Source: Torymus aiolomorphi (lineage: Eukaryota; Arthropoda; Insecta; Hymenoptera; Torymidae). From it: a stretch of 64,000 nucleotides of DNA. Under the pieces are notes generated by a model. The model made no database searches. It saw only the letters and a program-made list of their open reading frames with translations, and was not told the origin of the DNA. A program made the translations under genes and the position numbers. Positions 44,770 through 55,950 of this stretch are shown here, one piece after another (the first letter of the stretch is position 1; each line of letters begins with the position of its first letter). The stretch covers positions 90,219,522 through 90,283,521 of the forward strand of contig CM070877.1 of assembly GCA_036365515.1 (NCBI GenBank), in the 5' to 3' direction.

Positions 44770-45276
44770 AGAATTAATCATATATTCGTGTGCGTTCAAT
44801 ATATATAGCCTGCTTCACATGTAACGATTGCTCCGCCCACTGCCGGACGCTCAATAGTTTTCCAAAGTTCACTTGTGGGGGGATAAGGAGGTTCAGGTGG
44901 CTTGAATGAAATTAAAAGGCACTATTTTAGCAAAAGGAACAACAAAAACATGTTTATTAATTAAGAGGCAAGTAAAGACAAACTATAATTAACAATAATA
45001 ACAAGATGCGGTTATGTCGTCTGCCACGCCGTAGATTAAACCATCTGAAACATATAAGACCAGAAAACGCACTTACTACGGATCGTTATTACAGTTCGCA
45101 CGCTAACGCCCTCTAGCGGCGGGCGTTTCGATGAGCAATATTACGCGCGGGGTTACGTAACGAGGTACGTCCGGTTAATCGTCGGAGGATCGGTCTTCGT
45201 AGCGTCGATGCAGCGGTAACTGGCTTGTTCCGCGTTCCGTGGTCTAGAATCGCGTGGAATATCGTTCCACTTAGTC
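44770..45276. other. Insertion-like block of unknown origin
   Basis: Starting near 44815 (CATGTAACGATTGCTCC) the sequence is not Polinton-like. It includes a minus-strand AATAAA near 44950 and then becomes GC-rich. Together with the motif array up to about 45760 it could be a solo LTR, but I could not find matching ends or a target duplication. Confidence 0.35.
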
Positions 45277-45760
45277 CGTGTGTGCACGGCAGCAAGGGGA
45301 ACCGAGTGGTGCCAGGAGTCAGTACGTCTCTACCCCGTGTGTGCACGGCGGCCGAGTACTTACTTGTTCCGGTGTTCCGGTGTCTATGAACTGTGTCCCT
45401 CTCCCGGGAACATGTGTGCACGAATCCTGTGTGAGTTTGACCCCGGGGAACTCGTATATTCCTACCCCGGGTGTGCACGGCGGTGGGGGCACCTCGTGTT
45501 ACGGTGTTCCTGTAGATTACTAGTCTGGATCGGTTCGCGTTCCCCTGGTGCCGTGTGTGCACGATCGCCAGCGAAACTGCACCGCTCCGGAACTATCCTG
45601 ACCTACTCCGTGTATGCACGATAGTAGGGAAGGAATGAGTCCGACTCCTACAACGTTCTTGTTCCGGATAATCTACGTACCCCCAGGTACACGTGTGTGC
45701 ACGTAGTAGCTGGTGTTCGTATTCCAGGAGTCCCCTTGACTCTAACGACGTGTGTGCACG
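45277..45760. repeat. Array of eight CGTGTGTGCACG-type motifs with alternating spacing
   Basis: Copies start at 45277, 45336, 45411, 45468, 45552, 45609, 45692 and 45749. Spacings are 59, 75, 57, 84, 57, 83 and 57, so long and short intervals alternate. Five copies are exact and three have one or two changes (CATGTGTGCACG, CGGGTGTGCACG, CGTGTATGCACG). Each motif is a hyphenated palindrome (CGTG....CACG). The GC-rich context is open in several frames on both strands, but none resembles a protein. Confidence 0.8.
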
Positions 45761-45764
45761 TGAA

Positions 45765-46754
45765 TCAGCGGCAATTCCGGAATGAGTCGGTCAGTCTAGG
45801 TTCGTCGTATAGTTCGTAGTCAACTAGCGTAAGCTCGTCTAGGTACCGGATAGTTCGTGGCGGAGAGGATAGGCGTGACAATTCTTCGATTACAGAGTGT
45901 ATCTCGTTTACGTGACTTGGATTTCCGGCAGATCTTTCAGCTGTTAGAAATTGAAAGCGATCAACGAGCTCGTTTGGATCATCCCAGTAGATATAATCCA
46001 AAGCAGTACGCTTTTTTGCAATTTTATAGCGAGGTAATGAGCCACCTTTAATCGATTCTCCGGTAATTGTTTTTGAGATAATATTGAACAATGGAGCAAT
46101 AATATTATTAAATTTATTACTATTATGAACACATGTTTTCGTTCTTGTCATATCGCCTTTTATAAGCAGATGATAGTTTTAAAATTTTGCGATAATTTTT
46201 TAAACCATCTGAACTTATATTATTTTTATTTGGTTGTTTCGCTATGAGTAACTCGAGTAATCATGTAGTTTTCGGGTATGCTATTCCGTTAATTTTAATT
46301 TTATTATTATGAAAACTAATCAGTAAATTACCAATAAAAAATTCACCCTTTGCATTTCGTACTCCATAAATTTTGTTAAGATACTGAGGTTGATTAAGCT
46401 TCAGGGCCTTGACGTATAAATCAGAGTCATCGTCGATATCGCTATCTGCTGTTTCGAAAGATATCTCGTGAGCATTCTGTAACGTATCATTGAACTCACT
46501 GTCAGAACTTTCGTTGTGTTTGACGCTACTTTGTTCGACGTTATTTTGTTATCTTCGACATTATTTTGTTCAACGGTCTTATTTTTTTGAGTTACAAGTT
46601 TTCGTAGAGGATCAATTATTGGTTTGAATGTTTCATTTAAAATCTTTTCGGCATCGTCTTTCCCAAATTTTAATATTGTATATTTGAGTTTAATCGCATC
46701 TCATGCCTTAACGAGTTGACGAAGCACGTTTTTTTCTCGTTGAAAGTCAGCCAT
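45765..46754 (-). pseudogene. Polinton conserved ORF (unknown structural-region protein), broken
   Basis: The start is MADFQREKNVLRQ at 46754. TGA occurs at 46701, a frameshift around 46570, and TGA at 46261. The last open part (46151-45765) contains YIYWDDPNELVDRFQFL and NPSHVNEIHSVIEEL. These blocks are typical of a protein found beside the integrase in arthropod Polintons, function unknown to me. The C-terminus ends at TGA 45765, exactly where the motif-array block begins, so the true end may be cut off. Confidence 0.7.
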
Positions 46755-47521
46755 GTTGTCGTTTCAACTTTCAGTCTGAAACTGCTGATTGTTACCTACG
46801 CGTATGCTATATTTATAGCAAAAGTGTCAAAGCCCTTGCGAAATCTACCATCATTTATTCCTCTATCTTTATCGATGACTAGAAAACCGTGATTATCATC
46901 TCTCCAACACTTAGAGCACAATTCTTTAAAATGTATATGGGAGCGTCCGCCAGAAACCAGCCAGCGGGCGCGCGGGACGCATTATTCATGCAAAACACGC
47001 TCTGTTCAACTCGCTCGTAATCGTATTCTGAGTCTCTCAGAAAAAAACAAAAGATATATGTCGATAGATTTTTTCCTGCTCTTTCCAATGGTGCTATTGT
47101 TTTTACTCCCAAACCCTTTCTTCTGGTCGAAAATTCAAGTTGAAAGTTCAGAGACATTTTTCTTAAAGTATAACATGTTGTTCTTCAAAATGCATAGCAC
47201 CATTCGAAAGTAGAATTTATTAGCTACAAACCCCTACATTTTAAAGTTGCAGAAACGTAGAGCTCAAAAGTAATAAGATTAAGAAGACAGCGGCGAGCGG
47301 CCGCTTGAAATCTGTTCTGCTCTTGGACGCGCCTCTGTATGCGTATATATCTATTATACTTTAATCGTTGCATCATTTTCACTTGTTATCATTTCTGCCA
47401 CTAGAGGGACCACAGAGTCGTTCCCAATACTTAAAAAAGCTCCTTGGAAGGTATTTATCACCCACTGAAAATGTTTTCTTTCTCAATATTTATTATTTTC
47501 ATAATGAAAAAAAAAATTTTA
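46755..47521. other. Border region between Polinton and transposon B2
   Basis: No gene is recognised. The minus-strand 92-codon frame at 46879-47157 has no known domain. The block may hold B2's left terminal repeat, but a matching right repeat was not found, and it does not match the B1 ends. Confidence 0.4.
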
Positions 47522-48731
47522 ATGTCAAAGATTTTTAATCGCTGTTGTAACCCTTTTGATGAAGCAAAGCATTCATCTAAACTGAGATTTGTTTCTGAAA
47601 AAATGAAAGCTCGTTTTCCGAACTTACAAGATAAAGATAAAATATGTGATTCTTGTCGATTAAAATTTGATGCGAAAATTGAGGAAGAAAATGTAGTGTC
47701 AATGGAAGAATCTAGAGAAATTATTTCTAATTTACAAAAATTGTTTAACGATGATAATTTGTCGAAAAATGAAAAAATGTTGCTTTTAAAATTACTCCCA
47801 AAAAACTGGAGTTCTCGTAAAGTTGCTAATTTTTCTAATTCATCCCGCTGGCTTGTAACAAAATGTTTGTCAGATAGTCAATCCCTTTTAGTTGATAAAA
47901 GGGGAAACCGAAAAATATCATGTGATACTGTAAACGAAGTAAAACTTTTCTATCAAAATAACAATAACAGTAGAATCATGCCAGGTTATAAAGATAATAA
48001 GTGTATACGAAATGATGATGGGCAAAGACCTATGTTCAGAAACGACTTGTTTTGTACAATCTTAGAGAGTTATATTTAAAGTATAAACAACAGTATCCCG
48101 AATCAAAAATAGGATTCACTAAATTTACCGAATGTCGCCCTAAATATTGTGTTTTAGCTGGTGGTAGTGGTACGCATTCAGTGTGTGTGTGCATTTATCA
48201 TCAAAACGTCAATCTCCTCTTAGCTGGTTTAAGAAATTCAGGAGTTTCTTTTGATAAAATGGATACTTACAAAGATTGTATAGCTGAAATAGTTTGTAAA
48301 ACACCAACAGCGAAATGTTACTTAAATATGTGTCAAAATTGTCCTGGTACTGAACCTCTAAAAACGGAACTTGAACTATTTCTTGAAAGGTCTGGGGTTA
48401 ATGAAATAAAATTTCAAATGTGGAAAACTACTGATAGATCAACATTGCAAACTGAAATTGTTTCTAGTTCTTTATTTACTGATATCTTTTTTCCTCTTTT
48501 ACATAAACTCAAAACTCATTCTTTCATTTCCAAACAGCAGTCATCTTATTTTCAAATCTTACGAGAATCCTTAAGCAAAGGAGAATTTTTAATTTCCCTA
48601 GATTTTTCGGAAAACTATGCGTTCATTGCACAAGATGCGGCACAATCATTCCACTATAATAATAATCAATGTAGTTTGGCAACAATAATTATTTACTACA
48701 AAGGTTCAGATTCTAAAATTGAACACAAAAG
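47522..48731 (+). pseudogene. Transposon B2 transposase-like protein, 5' part
   Basis: The start is ATG 47522 (MSKIFNRCCNPF), with the same N-terminal Cys pattern as B1 (CCNP...CDSCR). Next come WSSRKVANFSNSSRWLVTK (helix-turn-helix-like), SRIMPGYKD, a frameshift near 48060, then FTECRPKYCVLAGGSGTHSV, CYLNMCQNCPG, WKTTDRSTLQTE, SLDFSENYAF and IEHKS. Here the position of B1's second TGA is an intact Cys codon. Coding stops at 48731, where a copia element is inserted, and resumes at 53374. The sequence is clearly diverged from B1, so B2 is a different subfamily. Confidence 0.8.
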
Positions 48732-48958
48732 TGTTGAATAAAGGACAGACAAATTGGAAAGAATAAAAGAGTTTATTTAAGAGACTTAATTTAAGACACA
48801 GTATGACTATACTCGGCGCGGGCCATTCTCGGTCTGACGACAAGTTTGTAGGAGCGTCGCGCTCGCCCGTCGGCTCTCACACGTTATGGGGTGGGGAGAC
48901 ACACATGTGTACATACGTGTGTCTCGCGCTATATAATATAATATGTATATTCTCAACA
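48732..48958 (-). repeat. Copia 3' LTR (227 bp)
   Basis: On the minus strand it starts TGTTGAGAATATAC and ends TTATTCAACA, with an AATAAA signal near 48768. A polypurine stretch AAGGAGGCG abuts it at 48959-48967. Confidence 0.95.
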
Positions 48959-48995
48959 CGCCTCCTTACATTTATATTGTATTATTTCATCATTT

Positions 48996-51900
48996 TCATT
49001 TTACATTTAACAATTCTCTGAATTTAACAAACTTATCTTTACATAATGCTTTCGTGAATACATCGGCTATATTATTTTCTGAGTCGATTTTTACAATTTC
49101 AATCTCTTTGTTTTTAACGCCCTCGTGTACATAATGGTAATAAATCTCAATGTGTTTTGAATTTTTCGTAAAGTTTCCAAAGTTCGCTATATTTATCACA
49201 CCTGAATTATCTTCATAAATCTTTATTGGTTTTTCAATCTCCAAGTCAAACGTTTTTAATAGTTCTTTTAGATATTTCAATTCGCTTACTATTTCAGATA
49301 ACGCAACGTACTCTGCATATGTCGAAGCCTTCGTTATACATTTTTGTTTTCGCGATTTCCAATCAATTACATTCCCAAAAACTCGAATTACATAACCTGA
49401 TGTTGACTTCCTATCAACATTGTCTCCAGCCCAATCTGCGTCTACATAGCCATCAATTATTTCACAATTTTTATTTCTCTTATATTGTAAACTTAATTTT
49501 TTCGTTAAATACAAATACTTCAAAATTCGTAATGCATATTTCCAATGTGTCTCGGTGTAACAATTTTGGAATCTAAGTAATTTACGCTATGACTAATATC
49601 TGGTCGAGTGCCAGAACTAACATATAATAATGCGCCAATTAAATTCCTATATTTTATATTTGGTTCGAACTCTTTGGAATTTTCAATTTTTAAATTTGTC
49701 TCCATCGGAGTGCTATATAACTTACTATCTTTTATGTGAAATTTAGTTGCTAGTGACTCAATATATTTTTCTTGACTTAATCCCATCTTACCATTTATAT
49801 AATCATGCTTTACGTTTATGCCTAGATACTCATTTATTTCACCTAAATCTTTCATTTTGAAACGATCAGATAACAATTTCTTTATTCTTTGTATTTTCTT
49901 TTCATCTTTTCCACAAATCAACAAATCGTCTACATATATTAATAGGTAAACAATGTCTTTGTCTTTTCAATGTATATATAGGCATAATTCTACATTGCTC
50001 TTTCTAAAGCCAAGTTTCATAACATATTCATCGAAGCATTCATACCAGTCTCTAGGACTCTCTCGCAATCCATACCACGCTTTTGACAATTTATACACTC
50101 GTTCGGTTCCATCTTCATAACCTTTTGGTTGATTGACATATACCTCCGTAGTTACCTTTCCATTTAAGAATGCTGTCTCTACATCCATTTGTTCTATTTT
50201 GAGCCCATTTTGGCAGCAATATGAAAATAAAATTTTTAACGTTTGATTTTTCGCAACTGGGGAATATATGTCATCAATTAGATCTGTTTGTTGAAAACCT
50301 CTCACAACTAGCCTAGCTTTGTACCTATTATCTGATTTTCTTGTGTAAACCCATTTTACATCTTTAACTTTTTTATTTTGTACTCTATCGACTAATTCCC
50401 AAGTTTTATTTTTATTTATGCATTCGATTTCTTTATTCATGGCTTCTTGCCAATTTTTACTCTCTTTACTATTCATCGCCTCCTCAAATGTACAAGGCGG
50501 ATCTACTCTACAGTATCTTATATAAATATTATAGCTTTCCTTTTCTGGGTATCTTACAGGATTTTTCCTATCACGCGTAGATTTTCGCGGAACTTTCAAT
50601 GTTGCGTTTTCTGTATCTTTACATTCCCCGAAGGTTGATGTAACGATAAATTATTCATTTCTTTTACTTTATCTTGTTGCTCTTCGGATTCATTCGCGTT
50701 TTCAAAGACATTATCCGATAAATCATCGTTTGTACTTGCATCACTTTCTGTACTATCATCGTTATCAATATTATCTTTATAATCAATACCAATGCATTTA
50801 ACATCTCTTTCTATAATATCCACACGCCTTGCAACAATTATTTTATTATTTATAAGTACCCTATAGCCTACATCACTATAACCTAACAATATTCCCATTT
50901 CAGCTTTTTGATCCCATTTAGACAATCTTTTTTGTTCCGGTTTTCTTACAAAAACTTTACTCCCGTACAAACGTAAATGTTCGACATTTGGTCTCTTTCT
51001 AAAAAATATTTCATAAGGTGTTTTTCTTTCAATCGTATTTGCTAACGTACGATTTTCAAATACGTCACGGCACATATTATTTCTGGCCAGTAGCATTTGT
51101 GTACTTTTGCCTCTGATAGTAAACATCGCGCTTTATCCATTATCGTTCTATTAAATCTTTCAGCTGTGCCGTTTAATTCGTGCACATACGTCGGACAATT
51201 ATTAATAATAATACCCTTTTCTTTGGCAAATTTATAAAACCGATTATTTAAGTATTCTTTCCCGTTATCACATCTCAATATTTTTATTCTTTTTCCGGTT
51301 AAATTTTCAGTTTCATTTACAAATTGAAATAAACAATCAAAAACTTCCTCTTTAGTCTTTATGCAATAAACTTTAGCTATTTTACTATAATCATCAATAA
51401 AAGAAACGAAATATTTTTCTCCGCTAAACCCAGTAGTTTTGAAGGGACCGCATACATCCGTATGTATAATTTCTAATATATCTTTCGTCTTTGTTCTATT
51501 ATTAGTAAATGGCAAGTTATGCATCTTATTTTCAATAGAAGTTTTACATTTATAAATTCAGATTCAAGTTCATTTGGAACGCCCGTTAATAACTGCTGTT
51601 TACATATCGTATCCAAATATCTAAAATTTACGTGACCTAACACTCTATGCCATCTTTCCTTTTGACTCATGTTATTATTCTGTTCGGCACTATTTACACA
51701 ACTTATATTCCTTGTCAATTTACTTTTCATCTTATATGTATCATTAAATTTAAATGCTATTGCAGTTAATTTATTATCACTATCTATAATTTTTGCAACT
51801 TTTCCTTTCAAAATTACCGTATTCTTATTATTCGTTAATTTTCCAACACTTATTAAATTAGCATTCATTTCCTTAGCAAAATAAACATTATTAATATTAA

Positions 51901-53079
51901 CTTTATTTTGCTTCCCGAAGGTGACAAAATAAAGAGATAGAGTTCCTATCTTTGTAGCTTTTATAGCTCTATTATCACCGAGATAAATATTTACCAGTTC
52001 TTTTAAACTCATACATTTTTCAAAATAATTTTCGTTATTTATAATATGATCAGAACATCCGCTATCGAGTATCCACTCTATCTCGCTCATACCTGACCTG
52101 TTTGTTTCGTTTGTGTACGCAGCGTGTGTCGTCGCTATCCATGCACTCGCACCTTCGCCGCTCTGTTCGCTCGTGTTGGTTCCTTGTTGTCCATGGAATT
52201 TTCCGCGTCCTCGGCCGTAATGGCCTCTTCCGGCTGTGCCTCGGCTGCGATCACGTGTCGATCCTCTCCATGAGCTGCCGTTGCTATCTGCTTGTCCTCC
52301 ATCTTGGCAATCTCGTGCGAAATGACCAGGTTTTCCACACTTATAGCAGTTTCCCTTTCTTGCAGTAAATACATTCGTACTTCTCTCGTTATGCTCTTTT
52401 CGATTCTTCATTTCAGCTAGCTTAATTTTGTTTCTTATGTAATCAGCCGTTTGTTCTTCTTCTTTCAATGTATCAACCAAATCACCTATATAACTGTATG
52501 ATTCTGGTAACGTGTTGAGCATATAATTCAATTTTTCTTTTTCGCTTATTTTAGCACCCGCGCCTTTTAACTCATTTACCGCTTTTTCAAAATCACTGAA
52601 AAATGCCTCAGAATCACTATAGTTTCTTAATCTTAATTTCTCCAATCTATTCCTGCAGACTATTTGTAACGCCGTTGATTCCTTTAAATACATATTGTCT
52701 AGCTCTTCATAATTTTGTATGCTGTTTCTTCTTCACAAACAAATTCTAATTGTTTATCTGATATCGCACTATAAATTATATTTATTGCTTTCAAATCATT
52801 CTGTTTCCATTCTTCTACTTTGTCTGTTTCACTCTTTTCTCTTTCTATCACAATTTCACATTTTTTGAGCTTCATGTACATTTGGATCCTCTTTTTCCAC
52901 ATACTGTAGTTTCCGCCATTGAATACTGGTATTGAAACATCCTTTTTATCCATTTCCGTCTTCTTGCTTGACCTTCGATGTTGTGGCTTGTTCCTTCGAC
53001 TCGAGCGTTCCTTCGTGCTCGGAGTTTTTCTCTTCCTTGGTGTCCGCCGTCTTAATTTGAGTTTATAAGCTGCCCCCAA
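48996..53079 (-). pseudogene. Copia gag-pol polyprotein, broken
   Basis: Start at 53079. Order: gag (ISVPVFNGGNYSMWKKR-like region), frameshift near 52705, gag C-terminus with zinc knuckle CYKCGKPGHFARDC, protease WILDSGCSDHI, GAG-pre-integrase WHRVLGHVNFRYLDTI, frameshift near 51530, integrase (HTDVCGPFK, RCDNGKEYL, NGTAERFNRTIMDKARCLL), frameshift near 51090, integrase C-terminus, frameshift near 50600, RT (WVYTRKSDNRYKARLVVRGF, MDVETAFLNG, YVDD near 49930), further breaks near 49930-49970 and 49520, and RNase H (DADWAGD, IYEDNSG). Motifs are intact but five or more frame breaks rule out function. Confidence 0.92.
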
Positions 53080-53146
53080 TACTCGCCGAAGCTTGTATTG
53101 GGTCAGAGTCTTTTTTAACGCTTACAAACCACGCGCTCTTCTACCA

Positions 53147-53373
53147 GGTTGAATAAAGGACACACAAATTGGATAGAATAAAAGAGTTTATTTAAGAGAC
53201 TTAATTTAAGATACAGTATGACTATACTCGGCGCGGGCCATTCTCGGTCTGACGACAAGTTTGCAGGAGCGTCGCGCTCGCCCGTCGGCTCTCACACGTT
53301 ATGGGGTGGGGAGACACACATGTGTACATACGTGTGTCTCGCGCTGTACAATATAATATGTATATTCTCAACA
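53147..53373 (-). repeat. Copia 5' LTR (227 bp)
   Basis: Counterpart of 48732-48958. Its inner terminal base is changed (C-C in place of C-A on the minus strand). Confidence 0.95.
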
Positions 53374-53455
53374 AAAAGTATGGCGGTTTTTTCAGAAAAC
53401 TTAATTCATGATACTGTGGCAGTTTACCTAATTCAAGAAATTATAATCGATTATT
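53374..53455 (+). pseudogene. Transposon B2 protein, short continuation
   Basis: After the copia element the B2 frame resumes (MAVFSENLIHDTVAVYLIQE), matching B1's LPNSTLHDTAAVYTVQK region. It is lost at about 53455, where a truncated TTAA-type MITE begins, so the last third of the protein, including two putative catalytic residues, is deleted. Confidence 0.75.
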
Positions 53456-53924
53456 TTCCTATGGATGGATTGACTTCAGATTTGAACTAAATTACTCCTG
53501 AATAGTATAATTCTCATATGAGTGTAGGGATTTTTGATCTAATGAGAAAAAAAAAATTGTGCTGTTTTTCAAGAGTTTTTTTTTAAATTTTTTATATTTT
53601 TTCATAATTTTTCTGATGTAAAAATTTTTTCCGACATTTAATCCTAAATCCCTACACTCATATGAGAATTATACTATTCAGGAGTAATTTAGTTCAAATC
53701 TGGAGTCAATCCATCCACAGAAAAATTTCAAAGCTTACGGATAGTGAAAAAACTTGTTTCATCGATGACTATGGTTCTGGACCATATAAAAGGCCCATCG
53801 GAGAAAGTTTTAAGGTAAGGTAAATATACCCACTTTTATATGTAAAAAGTATGAAATAATTAGTTTACATTTATGTATTAAAATGTGACTTCTTATTTCA
53901 GAGAAAAACGGTGTCTAGCCCCCT
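53455..53924. mobile_element. TTAA foldback MITE 'T', copy 1 (truncated)
   Basis: Same sequence as the right part of copy 2, ending GGTGTCTAGCCCCC at 53924 followed by TTAA. The inner palindrome (53460-53530 with 53648-53719) is present; the outer left arm is missing and is replaced by B2 sequence. Insertion interrupted the Polinton ATPase gene. Confidence 0.82.
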
Positions 53925-54200
53925 TAAAACTTTAAATTTTGGCTGATTGAGAGACTTTGAGTAGACGTATACGTTTTCAAATTTAACGCCATTAGGATGT
54001 GTTATGAGAGCAAGTAGACTATTTATTTTTCCACAGTTTGACGGGCCGCATAAGACGGCTCGTATACTATCAAGAAGTACATCGCCATGCTTCTTTGCTC
54101 TTCTATCATGTTCTACGTGTGCGTCAAAATTTTCTATTGGTAGCTTTACTGATTGCTCTTTAAAGTTCATGATCTTTACTCTATATGACAACCATATCAC
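53925..54200 (-). pseudogene. Polinton packaging ATPase, N-terminal fragment
   Basis: The minus strand encodes HGDVLLDSIRAVLCGPSNCG, then KINSLLALITHPNGVKFENV and VYSKSLNQPK. This is the Walker A region of an A32/FtsK-like DNA-packaging ATPase (pattern GPxxxGK[T/S]; here the Thr/Ser is Ile). The remainder is cut off at a TTAA site by MITE T copy 1 and was lost together with the MITE's outer arm. It is divergently oriented to the PLA2 gene 75 bp away. Confidence 0.8.
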
Positions 54201-54275
54201 GACTAGTTACTATGAGTATAAATAGCGATCTCATATAGCTTCCATCATCAGTTGCCCATTGACTTTCGAAGAGTG

Positions 54276-55048
54276 ATGATTATTCTCAAACGCGGACACG
54301 GTTTAGTTAATAAAATTATCGATAAACTTCCATTTGAGCTTCACATACCTAGTTATCAGTACTGCAGTCCCGGCACTAAGTTGGCAAAACGTTTAGCTCG
54401 AGGAGATCTTGGAATTAAACCCCTAGACGCTGCTTGTAAAGAGCATGATATAGCTTATTCTAAAAATCGTGAAAACATTCAAGCGAGAAACGTCGCAGAT
54501 AAAGTTTTAGCTGAAAAAGCTTGGAATCCCGTTAAATCAAAAGACGTTACTTTTGGCGAAAGAGCGGCTGCGTACATTGTGTCTAATACTATGAAAATAA
54601 AATCTAGATTTGGCATGGGTTTGAAGAAGAAGAGAAAACAAAATAAGGCTAAAAAATTGGGAATGGCTTTGAGGAAAAAGAAGAGAAAGCAAGTTTCCTT
54701 GAAAAATATTATCAAAGCTGGTGCCTTTAAATCAACCCCAAGTAACTCTGCTCTAACAGTCATAAGATCAGCCTTGAAAGAAGCTCGGATCGCTGTTAAA
54801 GATGCTGGAGATAAAAAATATATTAAAATTCCTCGCATTTTGCCAGTCCCCGCAAAAACAGGTGGTATGTTACCATTTCTCATACCTTTATTTGTAGGCT
54901 TGAGTGCAACTGGCGCTCTAGCTGGTGGTGTTGCTTCAATAGTAAAAGCCGTAAACGACGCAAAAGCCGCTAAGGAGCAGTTGGAAGAAAATAAAATGCA
55001 TAATAAAACTATGGAAAGTGTAGCGTTGGGCAATGGCTTATATCTTAA
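54276..55048 (+). pseudogene. Polinton PLA2-domain protein, interrupted at the C-terminus
   Basis: ATG 54276 is preferred over the upstream non-ATG start because the family begins just before the KRG(H/R)G motif. The N-terminal domain has a calcium-loop-like YCSPGTKL and the His-Asp pair in CKEHDIAY of parvovirus-VP1-type phospholipase A2. Then come Lys/Arg-rich tracts (nuclear-localisation-like) and a Gly/Ala-rich hydrophobic segment (MLPFLIPLFVGLSATGALAG) followed by a short helix. In related elements the protein is thought to help particles cross membranes. MITE T copy 2 interrupts it at 55045-55048; the C-terminal part lies after 55728 and the two parts are in register once the MITE is ignored. 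Confidence 0.83.
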
Positions 55049-55724
55049 GGGGGCTAGACACCTTTTTTCTCTGGAATAAGAAGTCATATTTTAATACACA
55101 AATGTAAACTAATTATTTCATACTTTTTACATATAAAAGTGGGTATATTTACCTTACCTTAAAACTTTCTCCGATGGGCCTTTTATATGGTCCAGAACCA
55201 TAGTCATCGATGAAACAAGTTTTTTCACTATCCGTAAGCTTTGAAATTTTCCTGTGGATGGATTGACTTCAGATTTGAACTAAATTACTCCTGAATAGTA
55301 TAATTCTCATATGAGTGTAGGGATGTTTGATCTAATCAGAAAAAAAAATTGTGCTGTTTTTCAAGAGTTTTTTTTAAATTTTTTTAAATTTTTTATATTT
55401 TTTCATAATTTTTCTGATGTAAAAATTTTTTCCGACATTTAATCCTAAATCCCTACACTCATATGAGAATTATACTATTCAGGAGTAATTTAGTTCAAAT
55501 CTGGAGTCAATCCATCCACAGGAAAATTTCAAAGCTTACGGTTAGTGAAAAAACTTGTTTCATCGATGATTATGGTTCTGGACCATATAAAAGGCCCATC
55601 GGAGAAAGTTTTAAGGTAAGGTAAATATACCCACTTTTATATGTAAAAAGTATGAAATAATTAGTTTACATTTATGTATTAAAATGTGACTTCTTATTTC
55701 AGAGAAAAAAGGTGTCTAGCCCCC
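55049..55724. mobile_element. TTAA foldback MITE 'T', copy 2 (complete)
   Basis: 676 bp with ends GGGGGCTAGACACC and GGTGTCTAGCCCCC, flanked by TTAA (55045-55048 and 55725-55728). The arms (about 55049-55322 and 55451-55724) are nearly perfect complements around a ~130-bp AT-rich loop. It has no ORF. TTAA targets are used by piggyBac and Kolobok families; the purine-rich 5' terminus fits Kolobok better as I recall, but this is inference. Confidence 0.92.
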
Positions 55725-55728
55725 TTAA

Positions 55729-55950
55729 ACCACACAAAGTAGAGTTAGGTCTTCATTTAAAAAAAAAAAGTTCATGAACTTACCTTAGCGAGCACTTACC
55801 GATGCCGACATATTAAAATATGCAAAACTTTTAAAAATATCTAATTTTCGGGGACTATTTATGAGAAATGCATTACCGGCTTCTGGCCCACACTATTACG
55901 AATCGGCTATAGTTAATCTTGATGACGCTAGCGACCCTGGCACACACTGA
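55729..55950 (+). pseudogene. PLA2 protein C-terminus followed by adenain-type protease N-terminus
   Basis: The first ~50 nt continue the PLA2 protein's Lys-rich tail. TAG is at 55786, just before the protease region. The protease part reads LTDADILKYAKLLKIS, NFRGLFMRNALP and SAIVNLDD, ending with GTH, where the catalytic His lies in adenovirus-like cysteine proteases (maturation proteases of Polintons). The next codon, Trp in relatives, is TGA at 55948. The rest, including the catalytic Cys, is absent because a MITE-like block begins here. Confidence 0.78.

Larger units (their letters stand above)
48732..53373 (-). mobile_element. Copia-type LTR retrotransposon inserted in B2
   Basis: LTRs are 48732-48958 and 53147-53373, flanked by AAAAG at 48727-48731 and 53374-53378 (5-bp target duplication). 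Total 4642 bp, transcribed from the minus strand. The LTRs differ at about 7 of 227 positions, so the insertion is fairly old. Integrase precedes RT, the defining copia order. Several frameshifts make it inactive. Confidence 0.95.

Noticed and set aside
45113..45562. 149-codon minus-strand frame in the CGTGTGTGCACG array
   Set aside because: Several frames on both strands are open across this GC-rich repeat, and the translation merely repeats VHTRG-like words from the motif.
45277..45760. CRISPR-like array
   Set aside because: The motif is only 12 bp, the intervals vary and the sequence is eukaryotic. The 25-bp and 38-bp arrays at 22.9 and 30.9 kb have no spacers at all.
54479..55087. 202-codon minus-strand hydrophobic frame
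   Set aside because: It is the complement of the PLA2-domain gene, whose plus-strand motifs are diagnostic.
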